Shown: piece after piece, positions 33,769 to 46,240 of the stretch
How the letters are laid out: each line of letters opens with the position of its first letter
Position numbering within the stretch: position 1 is the stretch's first letter
Source of the DNA: Blasia pusilla
Taxonomy: Eukaryota > Marchantiophyta > Marchantiopsida > Blasiales
Direction: 5' to 3'
Length of the DNA: 64,000 bases
NCBI GenBank assembly: GCA_050084515.1
Contig: CM114274.1
Span: forward strand, 35,340,001-35,404,000
Notes under the pieces: generated by a model
Databases searched by the model: none
Told to the model about the DNA's origin: nothing
What the model saw: only the letters and a program-made list of their open reading frames with translations
Made by a program: the position numbers and the translations under genes

Positions 33769-36700
33769 ATGGCGAGAACCACGCAACGAAAGAGGAAGAG
33801 ACGAGCGAGAGAGTTGTCGGCGAAGTCAGCGTCATCGTCGGAGAGCGAGGGAGGATCGGACGATGATCACGAAGAGGAGGAGGAGCGGCGGTGGCAGACC
33901 AGACGGGCTGCCAAGGATTACAAAGGAAAGGGGAAGGAGCAGGTGAAGGAGGAGGACGAAGAGAGTGGGAGTGGGAGCGACGAAGAGGACGAGGAGCAAA
34001 AGGACGCACCGGAGGATGGTGGGGAAATTTGTGGAATATGTTTGAGCGAGGGAGGAAATGAGAGGGGGAAATTAGATTGTTGCGATCATTTTTTTTGTTT
34101 TAATTGTATCATGGAGTGGGCAAAAGTGGAATCCAGATGCCCGATGTGCAAGCAGCGTTTTGTCACGGTTATTCGCCCTGCTGCATCTGGTGTCGCCCGC
34201 AGCCGAAATAGAACTTTCCGCATTCCGACTCGTGATCAGGTATCCTCACATTAGAACTCCCTCTTTGCTTCTTTGTCGTGAGTCGCGTAGTGTTGTCCGC
34301 ATCATTTCAGAATGGACAGTTTCTCCAGCCCGTTCGGTTGTGTGTGTAATAAGCTGTCTTGCCACGGGTTCGTGAACTCCCCGTCGATTCACCAGGTGCT
34401 GACAAAATACCCCACAGATGCGCACACACTTACACGAAGATGGATATTTCACCCGGTGGACCATGCCGATTGGAAATCTTACCGATTGTTGTGAGAGTTA
34501 GGGTTCCTAATGGCCGTATGCGTGCAATTGGGGAGCTTTAAGATCAGTGAACCTAGTTTGGACGGGCGCTAGGACCAGCCGTGTATCACTACCCGGAGAG
34601 AAAAATATTTCAGACTGCGTGAAAACAACTTTTGAGACGGCCCCGGAACTTCAGGGTGCCAATTGAAAAAAAAGTTTTTTCTAAAAATGCGAATGAGCCT
34701 TTTCATCCAGACGGTATTTGGTGGACTACAGACTTCAACACGTTCATAGCAAGGAACGACGGCCCGCCGGCAGTCCAATAATCGTATGGGTTGATGGTCA
34801 TAGATCTGTACAATAAAGCTTGCAACGGTGAAAAGACCCGAGCAAAAATACAATTTGTAGTCACCCAGGATAATTCTGTAGCTGAGGCTTTGGAACGACG
34901 AGGGACCATTGAAGCTTCTAGTAATTTTTCTCTACTGGATCTTTAAGTAAGAGGCAAAAAGAAGGCGAAGTATTCACATCATAAACGCATGTAGTCAAAT
35001 CAAGAGCTGCATTAAACTCTTGGAGGGTTCCACAAGACGAAGTTTGATGAGTGACTTTGTTGGGTTGGTTGGAAATGATAAGGATGAGTGTCAAAGGAAA
35101 ATTCTTAGTATTTTCATCTAAACTGAGCTGGAAGGAAGTCTGCTAGAACACATTTCATTTTGATCAGATATTCATCACTCTCGCATTATCCCGTTTAGAT
35201 CACTAATGGAGTTGCAGATACCGGCTTCTTTACACTCCTATAAGAAGTCGGCAAGAGTTGGAATGAAGGTTTTTGTATCAGGGTTCTTTGGTCATTTACC
35301 ATCAAGATGTAGCCATTCGCTTGCTCCTTGTTTGAGTTCCTTCCGTTCACTTTTGTTTTCAGTCTGCAGCTTTCTGGTGTTGAAATCATCATATCTCATT
35401 GTGAATGCAGGTGTATGAGCCTTCTGAAGAGGAAATTCGATTGTTTACCGATCCCTATCAGAACACAGTGTGTACAGAATGCCAGGAAGCAGGAGATGAG
35501 GGGCTCCTACTTTTGTGTGATCGTTGTGATGCGGCTGCCCATACCTACTGTGTGGGTCTTGGGCGATCTGTACCACGGGGTGACTGGTTCTGTCAAGCAT
35601 GTCAATCACTAAACCAAGGTTCTAGTGAAGATGAAGAAGAGGATATCAATTTTGACGCTGTTGATGGAGAAGAGGGGGATGGAACAGTTTCAGGTTCTAT
35701 CCTGGCTTTGCTGGTAGCAGATGCTCAGGACAATCCCCCAGCAAGAAACAGGCGGTTGGCTGCGTCTACTCGAGGGCCATGGCCATTGAGAAGGAGTACT
35801 CGTCGTAGGGTTGCAAGAAGTTCTCATTCCAATTCTCCCAGGCTATCTGAAAATTTAATGAACATGTCTACCCAGCCAAGGAGAGGTTTTTTTCCGACTC
35901 TGATGGAATCGTATGGAGTTGCCAGGACTCTCTTCCGTCAGCGCCAAGTTCAGGCAACAGTTCACACAAGGCTCCAAAACATGCGTGAAAACTGGAACCG
36001 GTTCCGTAGTGGAGAAGCACAGTTTTCTTCCTTTGGGCCAAACTTGATGAACTCCAATGTGGTTAGACCTGGTTCAGAATCTGCATCTTTTCCCTCCTCA
36101 TCCTCCACAGCCAGGTTGGGGAATGGGATCAGATTTCCATCAATGGAAGTGGTGGGTGGAGGTGGTCGTTCTCCATCACAACCAAGATCAGGGGCCAGAT
36201 CAGCTGAACAAACAGAGGTCGAACGAGCTTGGGCTATGATGGACCAGGCAAGAAGGTTGGATCAAGCTAGAAGGTCAGATGGGAGGTCTGCTGGAGGCTC
36301 ACAACCTGGAACTACGTCCCGAGTTGGACAAAGTGCTGAGGGAGGCTGCCGAGAAGTTTCAGCCACGAGAACAAGGGAAAGGCAGGCTCACGGGGATGGG
36401 ATTCCTGGAGTCACAGGCTCAACGGGTGGACCAGAGGCTTTTCACAATACTCGTAGCACAAGCTCAAGCAGAGATAGTGATAATAAAGAGGTTCTTGCAC
36501 ATTTTAAAACTACAAGAGAAGAAAATCCTCGTGAGAGTAGTCGTAGGGAGACATCTACAAGCCGAGGAAACGTTTACCACAGAGATAACAATCAACCTGC
36601 AACCAATTCAAAGGATAACACTGAAGCAGGTAGCAGTGTCAGGATTTACAACTTAAGAGAGAGTAGAACTGATCCTGAAGTTTTGCAAATACGAAGCATA

Positions 36701-37394
36701 CTCGATGACAAGGACAACTCAAGAGGATCCTCTGGGCGCTCTACTAAAAGGAGAGACACTAAAGAGACTACAGCTTTGCAAGTACTAAGCATACTTGATG
36801 ACAAGGACAGCTCGAGGGGTTCAGGTCCTTCTTCAAGGAGAGAAGCAGAAAGACATCGTTGTCCAGAGAGAGATGAAGAAATGAAACACATGAAAGAACA
36901 ATGTTTAAACCTGGTCCAAGTGGCGTTAAAGCCTTTCTTTGACAGAGGCAAGATTGGTATGGTTGTGTCTGTTTCTTGTCTTTTATGTTTCCTTAATTGC
37001 AACTGTTGCTGTTGTGAGTCATTATATAGTGAATTCTCACTGCCTTTTTAGTGCAGAGCTTTTTTCTTCGAAGTGTGACAGTCTAAGTCTCAGGATTTAG
37101 AATGTACTAATTGAGTTACACAATAATCTACTGACAGTGGGTAATGCTTCACTGATTGCAGATAGGAAACAATACAAAGAGGTTGCCAGGTTGGCAACAC
37201 ATACAATTCTCGCCTCTGTTGGAGGCTCAGAGTTGAAGCACGGCACTGATGTGTCACTAGGAACTGTTACCTGTGACCACGAAAGGCTCACCTCACCCAG
37301 TTTGATTCCAGGATGTTGCGAACCTTGTGTTCAGCGTCATGTTAGGAAATTTGTTAAGAATGTAGTCAAAGAAAAGGTACACTTATACACATAG
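33769..37394 (+). CDS. RING finger plus PHD finger protein (PHRF1-like), 3' end unresolved
   Basis: Exon 1 is 33769-34239, exon 2 35411-36956 and exon 3 from 37162, all with GT-AG borders and matching phases (0, then 1). Residues 1-90 are basic then acidic and disordered. A C3HC4 RING follows (CGICLSEG, CDHFFCFNCIMEW, CPMCKQRF), typical of ubiquitin E3 ligases. Exon 2 opens with a C4HC3 PHD finger (CTECQEAG, LLLCDRCDAAAHTYCVGLG, WFCQAC). A long Ser/Arg-rich disordered region follows. It contains two copies of an RSILDDKDNSRGS or LSILDDKDSSRGS motif. The end is helical (VALKPFFDRGKI, then DRKQYKEVARLATHTIL), as in plant homologues. A donor at 37377 may lead to a further exon. If it is not used, translation stops at 37394 (about 750 aa). 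A nuclear, chromatin-linked ubiquitin ligase role is inferred from the domains. Confidence 0.8.
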
Positions 37395-39990
37395 GCATTT
37401 TTTTAGGGGAGACCACCAGCTGTTCCCACATTCATCAGCAGCTGATGTCCAATCGAAAGAGATGTTGACTTTTAAGGTTAGGGCCCAATGGAAATCCAGC
37501 ACTTAGTTCCACCAGAGTTTCAGGGTAGTGGCAGCTCATATCTCTCAGAGTTCTAGTCCATTCAATGTTATTGTAAAGATTCCCTTTTCATGGGTCTTGA
37601 GAAAATTTATTAGCAGAGAATGAGGGAAAGGTTCCCAGGTCCCTCATTTTTCTGTCATGTTACTAATATTTTAGGAGAAGGATTTGTTTGCTTTGCTTTG
37701 CTTCAAATGACATGAGGTGAACATTTTAAATGCTTTGTTTATTTTGTTAACGAATACCTCCAGGCAGATGGCCCTTGCTTCATATCTACACTCCTATGTT
37801 CTTGTACCACGTCTCCATTTACACGAAGCTGAAGCTCCACACTTTGGCCTACATCTTCTCCAAGAGCACCTGCGGAATGGTTGAAGAGGTCCGTTTTCTG
37901 ATGGAGGCTAGGCGTCCAAACAACAGATCATCAGTGATGAAGAATTAGAGTAATGCAAGGAGGTTAGTAAAATATTATGTAGCTCCATGGATGAAAGCTC
38001 CAGTGTATGCTTGCTCCACATGGTGCAGTTGGACGGATTGCAGGTTTTCAACAAGGAGGCCCATCAAAACAGGAGGGGTAAATCTCTGCCTCTTCTGCTT
38101 TGTCTTCTCATGAAAAACCTTTAGAACAGCCAACCACTCATATCCAATTAGTAGTGGTCTTTGTCCTACCGCTTCCATGTGATGCAATTGCAGCCTTTAG
38201 GAACTACTCCACAAAGGAAAACTTGAACTTTTTACCTCGAGACATGATTGCAGAGTGGCAGGTTCGTAACTTGTAAAATTATTTTCGTTAGATGCAGCAC
38301 TTCAGCATCTTCCAATTGTGGTAAGAGCAATCACATTTTGGGGTCCTGGTTCCATTCCATGTTCCTTGGGTCGAATGGAATGCACACCACCGATGGTTAG
38401 TGTGTGTGGGACTCGTATTAGGATTTGATTGTGGATCGTCATCCTTTGCACATGGTCACGCTTCGCCACCACATGTAGAGAATTTATCTCCAACATCATG
38501 GGGTCGAAACATTCAAGCTCTGAACACAATGTGAGTTCCCTCAAGTTTTAAACCATCAAACATCAAATTCTTTCAGCTTACACTTTGCCACGTTTGAAGG
38601 AAGTGAGCTAGGCTCCATGGACATGGAGTGTTTTCTCCGGTACTACCTTCTGCAATTCGAGAGGGTTGAGGAAATGTGCATAAGAGGAGCATATTTTTGT
38701 TAGTATTTGAAGGATATCCTATTGTGCAAGTGTGGAGAAGGGGCCACAGGGATTTTTCACTCCGAAACATTTTTTAAGGGTTGACTAGTTTGATTTCAAT
38801 CTTCAATGAGTAAGAGGAAGCTAGAATGGGAGTTTTAACCCTACACAATCCCCAGCCACGAATGAGAGGAGTAAGTAAGGTTGTGTTCGATGGGTAAGAT
38901 AGGTGGAGATGTATAATAATTTAATGCAAGAGAGCAAATTAGGACTTGATATGTCAACTAGAAGAATAGTCACATGTTAAAGTGAAAATTTAATTCTTTG
39001 TAGTAGTCACTCTCCAATTAGCTGCATTTAAATTTTTGTTTTGTTTTCAAAAATGATGTCTTGTTGTCCAAAATACATATCTCAAATACGGAAGGTTTTG
39101 ACAAGTGAAGGATCTATCATTTGATGGTAGTATACATATGGAATATGACATATGGGATCTATGTGTTAAGTAATTGCAAAAGAACTTAGAAAATTTTTGT
39201 TGTAGCTTTCTTTGGATTTTGAGAAATAGATGCACTAATCTTTATTATTATGGGAGAGTTGCCTTATAGCAGATGCCTTTCGATCTTAGAGCGCTTGTCC
39301 TTTTCGATCTGTAATTAATTGATATATGTCGCTCTTTCCCTGTAAACCAAAGCATGTAAGAGTTTTTGAAACACCCAAGCTTTTGTCTTCTTGGGCTAAT
39401 CTTTCACCCGTGTTGAGTCAAACATAACAAGGAGATAAATCTTGGAAAATGCAAGTATTACTACTATGAAAATGAAAATAGCATTTAAGTTCAAAGATGT
39501 GACTCCATCTTGTACAAACATAATTTGTGTAACTTTCTACGTTTCATTCAAAAGGCTGCACTACTTTCTTAACCACAATGATTATACAAAAGTGCAAATA
39601 CAAAGACAACACTAGTCCATAATGATTGCAAACATGATACAAGAATTTGACAATAGTATGCTCTAGATGTTTGGGAGATGAGAAACTAGTTCACTATGAT
39701 TGGAGGTATATGTCTATAGTAAGCAAATAATCTATTTATTAAGATGACTATTTTAGTGTGGAAAATAAATAATCATATCTTTATTTTTATTGGAGAATAT
39801 GCCTTCTATTATCAAATTCATGTTTACATTTTTTGCCCATGAGATTTTGATATACATCCTTGGCTAACTTAAAATTAAGTTGAGTAGGCTACTTGGAATG
39901 AAGGATGATTATTAGAGGTCACGTGCGGGCTAACATAACGATGGGTAATTTAAATTATCTGATATTAACCATTGCATACCACATGTAGAG
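37395..39990. other. Downstream and intergenic DNA, no gene recognised
   Basis: May include a last exon of the RING-PHD gene near 37764-37900 (an acceptor AG at 37763 or 37767 is compatible) and its 3' UTR. Otherwise no domain-bearing frame. Confidence 0.4.
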
Positions 39991-39994
39991 AGTA

Positions 39995-40035
39995 CTAGTC
40001 GATGCTCGTGCTATGCACGGGTGTATGATGAATCC
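39995..40035 (-). mobile_element. Helitron-like 3' terminus
   Basis: On the minus strand the sequence reads CACCCGTGCATAGCACGAGC then CTAG followed by T, a hairpin plus CTRR end like those at 15730 and 22691. The matching 5' end could be at 44546 (TC after A), which would give a 4.5-kb element enclosing the GTF2H2 gene. The two ends may also belong to separate elements. Confidence 0.5.
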
Positions 40036-40544
40036 TTCATGCAACCCTTTCTCTAAATTAGTTAGAGGCACAATAGATGGCCAACTTGGAGGAGAGAACT
40101 ATAACTCATTATAATTACTTGTGTAAAATATATGTTATGGTTAAGTCCAATAAAAAGATAAATTTTGATGGAAGATATTACATTCCATTCTCCTCATATT
40201 AGTACCCCACTATCCCCCTCATAGAAACCCCATTGTTTAGTTAACCATTAACCCTCATAACTTGAATTGTTCTATTATGAAAATACATAATAATATTATT
40301 ATTTTATCCTATTATGCATATGGCATAATAATAATATATATTATAATTGGAGAGTGCCTTCTTGATTTGCAATCACCTCATTGCTTGACAACCGGCCAGA
40401 AAAAAATAATTTCCTCCTCTACAAGCATCAATAAATTTTTTTTTTACCAATATGATTAATCCCTTCACTCCCGGGCACGAATGTCTATAAGTAACATAAA
40501 CCAGTGTGCGACCATGCCCTTTCATTCCCTACCCCTTCATTAAG
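40036..40544. other. AT-rich intergenic DNA
   Basis: Includes, near 40333-40368, TATATTATAATTGGAGAGTG and a CTTCTTGATTTGCAA block. This is an inverted copy of the sequence near 44506-44546 on the other side of GTF2H2. No gene. Confidence 0.4.
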
Positions 40545-40590
40545 GCATTTGAATATTAAATATATATTTTCTTATTTAATATTCAAATGC
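40545..40590. repeat. Perfect 18-bp inverted repeat
   Basis: Arms 40545-40562 and 40573-40590 (GCATTTGAATATTAAATA and its exact complement) flank a 10-nt loop. Probably a foldback or cruciform-forming remnant. Confidence 0.75.
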
Positions 40591-41338
40591 ATGATACACA
40601 ATGTCCACTAATCTTATTTTAAAATGTCATTATATTTGAAAACATAAATATGAATTTTCTTTCCGAAATATAGTGAAGAGTGAGACATATACGAGGCCGA
40701 GGGTTTTACACATGTGGCCGCGGATTTTGGACCCTAAACCCTTCACTTGAAACAGTCAAGACGTGCTCACACTTCTCACGTAACAGAGAGAGAGAGAGTG
40801 TGAAAGGTAGGGAGAAATGGCGGTGCGATGGGATTAAGGATTTGCGTGTGCTCTTGCTGGTGGTGAATGCAGTGAGGATGTGTGCTCGTTGGCGTGAGAA
40901 GTGAGCGCGGGAGGTGGTACAGGGATTTTTCCAACCTCTCCTTTCCTAGAGGCTTCGAAATTTCCTCGTAGCAGATGAGGAAATCCGAATGACGTGCGGT
41001 GGAATGTGGGGCTGGCCATGAGCGTTTCGCATGTCGGAGGATGAAGGACTAGCCAGTGCGGTGCTGGAGGTTGTGGATGGTGGTGGGAAGACATAGTCTG
41101 ATTTAAGCAGCGGCAGGAATTGAAATTTGAGTGGAATGCAGTGACTTTGTGTTGCCGTGGCCCGGGTCCAGCGATTCTTGGATTGATCGGCGGGGGTTTG
41201 CGAAGCTTTTTTCGTTGAACGCTCATTCCTGAGTTGAGAGTTGCGAGCTGGGATTGGAATTCTGACCGCGAACGGGGTTTGGCAGATTAGGGCTGCGAAT
41301 TGCGCTGAGCTTTTGCGCAGCGGCCAGGGTATTCAGAA
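40591..41338. other. Upstream region of GTF2H2
   Basis: A short GA tract lies near 40783-40800. Composition becomes gene-like from about 40850. Probably promoter and 5' UTR. No TATA box is assigned. Confidence 0.4.
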
Positions 41339-43654
41339 ATGGGCCAAGAGGATGATGAGGGTCCCGTGCCAATGGAGGAAGATGGGGACGGGGATGCCGA
41401 TGCGGACGACCAGGGCCGTGATATGGAGGCGTGGGAGAAAGCGTATGCGGAGGACCGATCCTGGGAGTCTCTCACCGAGGATGCATCCGGCCTTCTTGTG
41501 CCTCTCGACGTGACGCAACAACAACGCCAACACCGCCGCCGCTTCGCCGCCAGCAAGGGTCCTCGTATTCAGAGGGGGATCATCCGCTACCTATTTGTGG
41601 TCGCCGACTTCTCTCGGGTGAGCCCACCATCTTGCTTCCCCGTACAACCGGTGCAGACTCGATTTATGCTCCTTTCATGAAGCGCCGTATTGAGAAGCAT
41701 AATTGTTCTGCCAAGATGGCGTCCGTAACTCTTAAGCATCTCTCACTTGCACATCTTCACAGTTAATTACTTAAATGTTTCAAAAAATGAGCGATGGTAA
41801 AATTTGTGAAAGCCTTTCATTTATTGGAGTTTCCCATGAAGAGAACTGGATCGGTGTAGAGTATCTTTGCCCATTTTCCAAACCCTGGACTACTTTTGCC
41901 TTGAATGAGATGATTCGAAGAGATTCCTGGCTCACGAGATAACGGTCAGGGTTTCTATGTGGGTACTTTTCGTTACGGTTCTGGTGCATGAAAGGACTTG
42001 CGGGCAAAGCGAATCTATTGAAATTCGACGTCTTTGAAGTCATAAGTGTGGGTCGATTTTCAAGCTGACGTTCTGGACCGCATGTTATCATCACTCTTTT
42101 CTCAGTTTGAAAGAAGTTGACGTTGAGAAGACACGAAGTCTGTTGAATTAGCTCGTTTTCTTTAGGGAGTCCTGGTTGATGCAGGTGCCGATCCGGCTGT
42201 TTTGAGGAAGGGGTTAGGGTTTTATCCAAAGGTGGTGTCTGTTGTTCAGTATGAAAGAACTTCATTAGACAACAAAGCTGGGTTTGTGCAATTAGCTGTT
42301 AATAAAGAGGCTCTCTGCCTTGCAGATGTGTATGCTAAAGTGAGCCTTGGGTGGGTGCGTGCCCTGCCTAGGCAGCAGCGGAGGTGGATTTCAAGCCTAG
42401 TCGAATGGGAGCTGTGGCAAATTGCATGGAAGCGTTTATCCGAGAGTTTTTTGATCAAAATCCTCTGAGTCACCTTGGCTTAATCATCATTCGCAATGGC
42501 ATTGCTCGCCGCTTGACGGATCTAAGTGGAAGCCCGGAATCTCACATTAGGGCATTACGGGCAAATCTGGAGTGTTCTGGAGATGCATCGATACAAAATG
42601 CACTTGATCTTGCCCGAGGATATCTCTCTCTAATTCCTACATATGGCCATCGTGAAATTGTTATTATGTTCTCCGCTCTCAGTACCTGTGACCCTGGTGA
42701 CATTCTGGAATCTGTGAGGGAGTGCAAGAAGGCCAACATTCGGTGCTCAATTGTTGGGCTATCAGCTGAGATTTATATCTGCAAAACCCTATGTGAACAA
42801 ACTGGGGGAATCTACACGGTGGCAATAAGTGAGGTGTGTGGAATTTTGAGATTAAATATAGATTAGATCTCCAGTTGGTTTTATCTTACTGTCTTGGTCT
42901 TCTTTCAGTTCCAATGAAGTTAATGTGCTTGTTTCCTGTAGACTCATTTGAAGGAGCTGTTGCTGGAGCATGCACCCCCAAGTCCAGCAGTAGCAGACTC
43001 AGCTGTAGCAAGTCTTGTGAGAATGGGATTTCCTCAAAGAGGCGCCGAAGGAACTGTTGCGTTGTGTGCTTGCCACCGAGAAGTGAAACTCGGAGGTGGC
43101 TACACATGCCCTCGGTGCAAGGCTCGCGTCTGTGAACTTCCCACAGAGTGCGATATCTGCGGGTTAACTTTAGTGTCTTCCCCTCATCTGGCACGATCAT
43201 ACCATCATCTGTTTCCTGTACCAGGGTTTGAAGAGGTGACCTTGACCTCTCAAGCCAATGGAAAAGTTGAGACTACTAGACTCTGTTATGGGTGCCAACA
43301 AGAGCTCCCATATCCAGGTATGGGATTCCTTTGACTCTCTACCTTTTCCTTCTGGATAGGATTTGAAGACCTTTACTTGAGCAGTACCTTGGAGTCTAAC
43401 TGCAAGCTTTGATTATGGCTGTGCGGTCTGTTTGACTTGGATGGTTCTTACCACATGCACACAGTCTTGTCATGCTTTGTATTAGACTGATGTGAAGAGG
43501 TTTCTGGCTTGTTTGAAGTGCAGGCACGAAAGTAGTAGGAGTAAGATTGGAGTGTCCGCGATGCAAGCAGCACTTTTGTTTTGATTGTGATGTTTATATT
43601 CATGAAAGTCTGCACAATTGTCCTGGGTGTGAGAGTCTGGTATCTGAAAATTAG
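41339..43654 (+). CDS. GTF2H2: TFIIH subunit p44 (GTF2H2/SSL1), 4 exons, 415 aa
   Basis: Exons 41339-41617, 42372-42833, 42942-43317 and 43524-43654, all GT-AG with phases 0, 0 and 1, give 415 residues. That is near the usual plant length of about 420. The acidic N-terminus is followed by the von Willebrand A-like domain ([74 protein letters not shown]). The zinc-binding C-terminal half follows: [47 protein letters not shown] and CYGCQ. The last exon gives the RING-like C4 end ([23 protein letters not shown]). p44 is a core TFIIH subunit that activates the XPD helicase and serves nucleotide excision repair and RNA polymerase II initiation in the nucleus. All metal ligands appear intact. Only the exon 1 start is chosen by context: the first ATG in a good acidic leader, as in plants. 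Confidence 0.96.
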
Positions 43655-44499
43655 AACATTGCAGGTGTGACAACCTGTAGTGCTGCTCAGCTAAAGGGCT
43701 TTGAAGTACCAACTATGGTTCAATGTAGGTGAGTTTTAGAAGTGCTAGAGTGCTTTTGAGGTAAGGTTTGTATTTATTGGTTGAGAACGTCAGTACACGT
43801 GGAAAAAAGATCACTTGCGAGAAATCATTCTAATTTATTGTGTCAGGATGGTAATCAAAGGTCATAGCATTCCCGGATCTCGTCTCGTTGTCTCCTGTTT
43901 TCGTTACCATCTCCTGTGTTTGTTATTAAATATCTATCATCTAGAATTGCCCTTCTGTTCCTCCCAAGACACCAAAAAGAAGCTGATGGCTCTGTGATAA
44001 TCACCTGATCCTCACGACCTGTTAAACCCGAAGTGGACAGTTCCATATGTAGTAGGAAATAATGACCAATGGATGGCAAATGGGTGGGATGAAAGGGTAT
44101 AGGAATCAGACAAGGTGAAATGTAGAGTGATGGGTGGGGACTCAATTCTATGAATGGGATAAGGAATTAGAATTCTGGTGTTATCATAGGTATGTTGCAT
44201 CTAGATGATCCCCACGTTGGGACATTTGGAAACCAAGAAGCTACCCTCCACAAGTAGTACTAGTAAGGTGCCCAATGCAAAGGAAATACAAGTCATAAAC
44301 ATAACAAAATGTTTCCAGATTAAGAAGACATTCTCTCATAATAATATAAATAAGGTGTCCGTGTGATACAAAATAAATAAAAAAGTGGTTGAAGAAGAGT
44401 TAATATGTAGTTTGCGAAGGAAAATGATGAATAATATATACATAGATTTAAATGTATATATTTTTTTCGTAATATGTGAAACATTTTCTATGTCAAATA
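43655..44499. other. 3' flank of GTF2H2, no gene recognised
   Basis: Probable 3' UTR, then AT-rich DNA without recognisable genes. Confidence 0.4.
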
Positions 44500-44546
44500 G
44501 AAAAGTATTTGCAAATCAAGAGGGCACCCTCTTATAATAGTATAGA
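44500..44546 (-). mobile_element. Helitron-like 5' terminus
   Basis: On the minus strand it reads TCTATACTATTATAAGAGGG then TGCCCTCTTGATTTGCAAAT, starting directly after an A. The block recurs near 22427 and, inverted, near 40333. It is the possible partner of the 3' terminus at 39995. Confidence 0.45.
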
Positions 44547-44907
44547 TAGTTAAAAAGAGTACGGAGGAGTGTACTTGTTAGATTTACTTCTTTGTAAGAT
44601 ATATGGTACAACATCAAGAAAATTTGTTTAGATTATGATAATAAGAAAATATTTAGGTGGAAAAAATATATAATAAGAAATAAATTTTATAAGAACATAA
44701 CTATTAGCTATACACTATTTATAGAAACTAAAGGTGATTAGAATTATCCCCTTAATTCAAAAATATTTTTGTAGAAAACCTCAACTTCAATCTCTTATAT
44801 TTTTATAAATGTCCTCTTCATCCTTATAATCTTCATTTCAAAAAAATTCTTCGTAGTGCCATCATGTTCCAAAATAATTGTTTTTCATATTTTTTTCATT
44901 GCCATCG
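44547..44907. other. AT-rich intergenic DNA
   Basis: No gene or repeat recognised. Confidence 0.4.
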
Positions 44908-44915
44908 CTCTCACC

Positions 44916-45409
44916 CAAGGTTGCACGGAAACGGACATATCTTCGAACATGCTCGGCCCGCACCCGCCTGAAGCCCGTCCCAGAGCCCGCATCCTGCCCC
45001 GAAGCTCATATGCGTTGCGTGGCCCGTATGGGGGGGCTGCAAGCATGCGGGCAAGGGCATATAGGATAGGCACATGCGGGCTCGAGGCGGGCTAGTGCAT
45101 GTTGGGTGCGGGCACATGTGGGCTTGGAGCACACAGGGGCCATTGGGCGGTCTCTGAGCCCACCCCTGGCCGCAGCTGCATGCTCTCAGCCCACGCTTGC
45201 CCGCCCTAGCCTGCACCGAGCATGCAGGAGCCCACCTCGAGCCCGTGCCTAGCTTGCCCCTACCCGCCCCAAGCCCACCCAACATGTGCGGGCTCCGTCA
45301 ACCCAGGTCTAGGTGGCGGACTTCGGGCGAGCTCGGGTGCGGGCCACGGATATCTAGGCCCGCACAGACATAAGTCCGCGGACATAGACTTTGTCCATGT
45401 ACAACCTTG
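44916..45409. mobile_element. hAT-like MITE, copy C (494 bp)
   Basis: Ends CAAGGTTGCAC and GTACAACCTTG are inverted repeats. The flanking octamers CTCTCACC (44908-44915) and CCCTCACC (45410-45417) match at 7 of 8 positions, as expected for a hAT target-site duplication. The interior is made of irregular GCCCGC-type motifs and is much more GC-rich than its surroundings. It encodes nothing recognisable. Confidence 0.8.
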
Positions 45410-45417
45410 CCCTCACC

Positions 45418-45653
45418 TACCCGCATTGTATAGACATCAAATTACTAGTATGATATAGTGACTACAGAAAAAAGTGTACATAGGTTGATTCTTCTCAACT
45501 CTTTACTGCCCCGATCCAAAATTCAAAATATTATTATTTGATGTGAATGGAGATGAAATTCTTATTTTTTCAGTTTTTTCTACTTTCAACTTTGAGTAAA
45601 TCATCTAATATTCTTTCAATGCACATACTAGTCATGATTGAAATGATCAAGTT
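45418..45653. other. Intergenic DNA
   Basis: No gene recognised. Confidence 0.4.
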
Positions 45654-46240
45654 TGTTGTGCCCATACACATTGCCACACAACATGCATCGCTGTCACCGA
45701 GCATACACACAAACACGCACGATCCCATGCTAACTCATGACATCCAAACAAGGACACAAGAAGTACCCAAATATCTCCAATAAAATAAGGTGAAATCTCT
45801 CTCACAACACCATAACTCTCATATGTGTGCACTCTCACATGTCTCTCTCAATGTCAAACCAAACCCACTCTCCTAATGAGAGGTTTGGATTACACTCACA
45901 AGGCAAGGGACCATAGCTCCGCCGCCTCGTGTCAAGAGATTCAACAAAGAGAGAATGAGCTCTCAAGCTCTCTTTCCTTAAGGTATACCTCTCCCCTCTC
46001 CCAAGATCTCTCCATGGTAACCTATGATCCCAAGTCGCCTCCTTGGCTCTTGACATGATGTAGGAGGTCAAGGGACACTTCCCCAAATAAAAAGTCGATC
46101 ATATACTCAAAATGGTACTTACCTAAAATAGCAAGTTTCTCAATATGGCTCCAAATGAGCCGAAACGAAGAGGAAACTTGCTCCCTTAGGTTTCCCGAGG
46201 CCTCAACAGGTCATCCTCGATCTCTTAAGCATGTCCTCCA
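45654..46240 (-). mobile_element. Element 4, 3' terminal part (rest of A2 and B2 repeat)
   Basis: On the minus strand this continues the LTR-like A2 of element 4 from 56061 after the insertion of element 3. It ends in a B2 repeat (45780 down to 45654). B2 shares GATGTCATGAGTTAGCATGG and the GGGCACAACA end with the B1 repeat at 56237-56117. The junction is supported by a TCCA duplication at 46237-46240 and 56057-56060. Confidence 0.65.

Noticed and set aside
33084-34009. Long antisense frames opposite the RING-PHD exon 1 and its upstream region
   Set aside because: They mirror a purine-rich coding strand with Glu, Lys and Arg codons. The plus-strand frame has a clear RING domain.
44885-45458. 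Open frames rich in Pro, Ala and Arg
   Set aside because: They fall inside MITE copy C and reflect its GCCCGC composition, not a gene.
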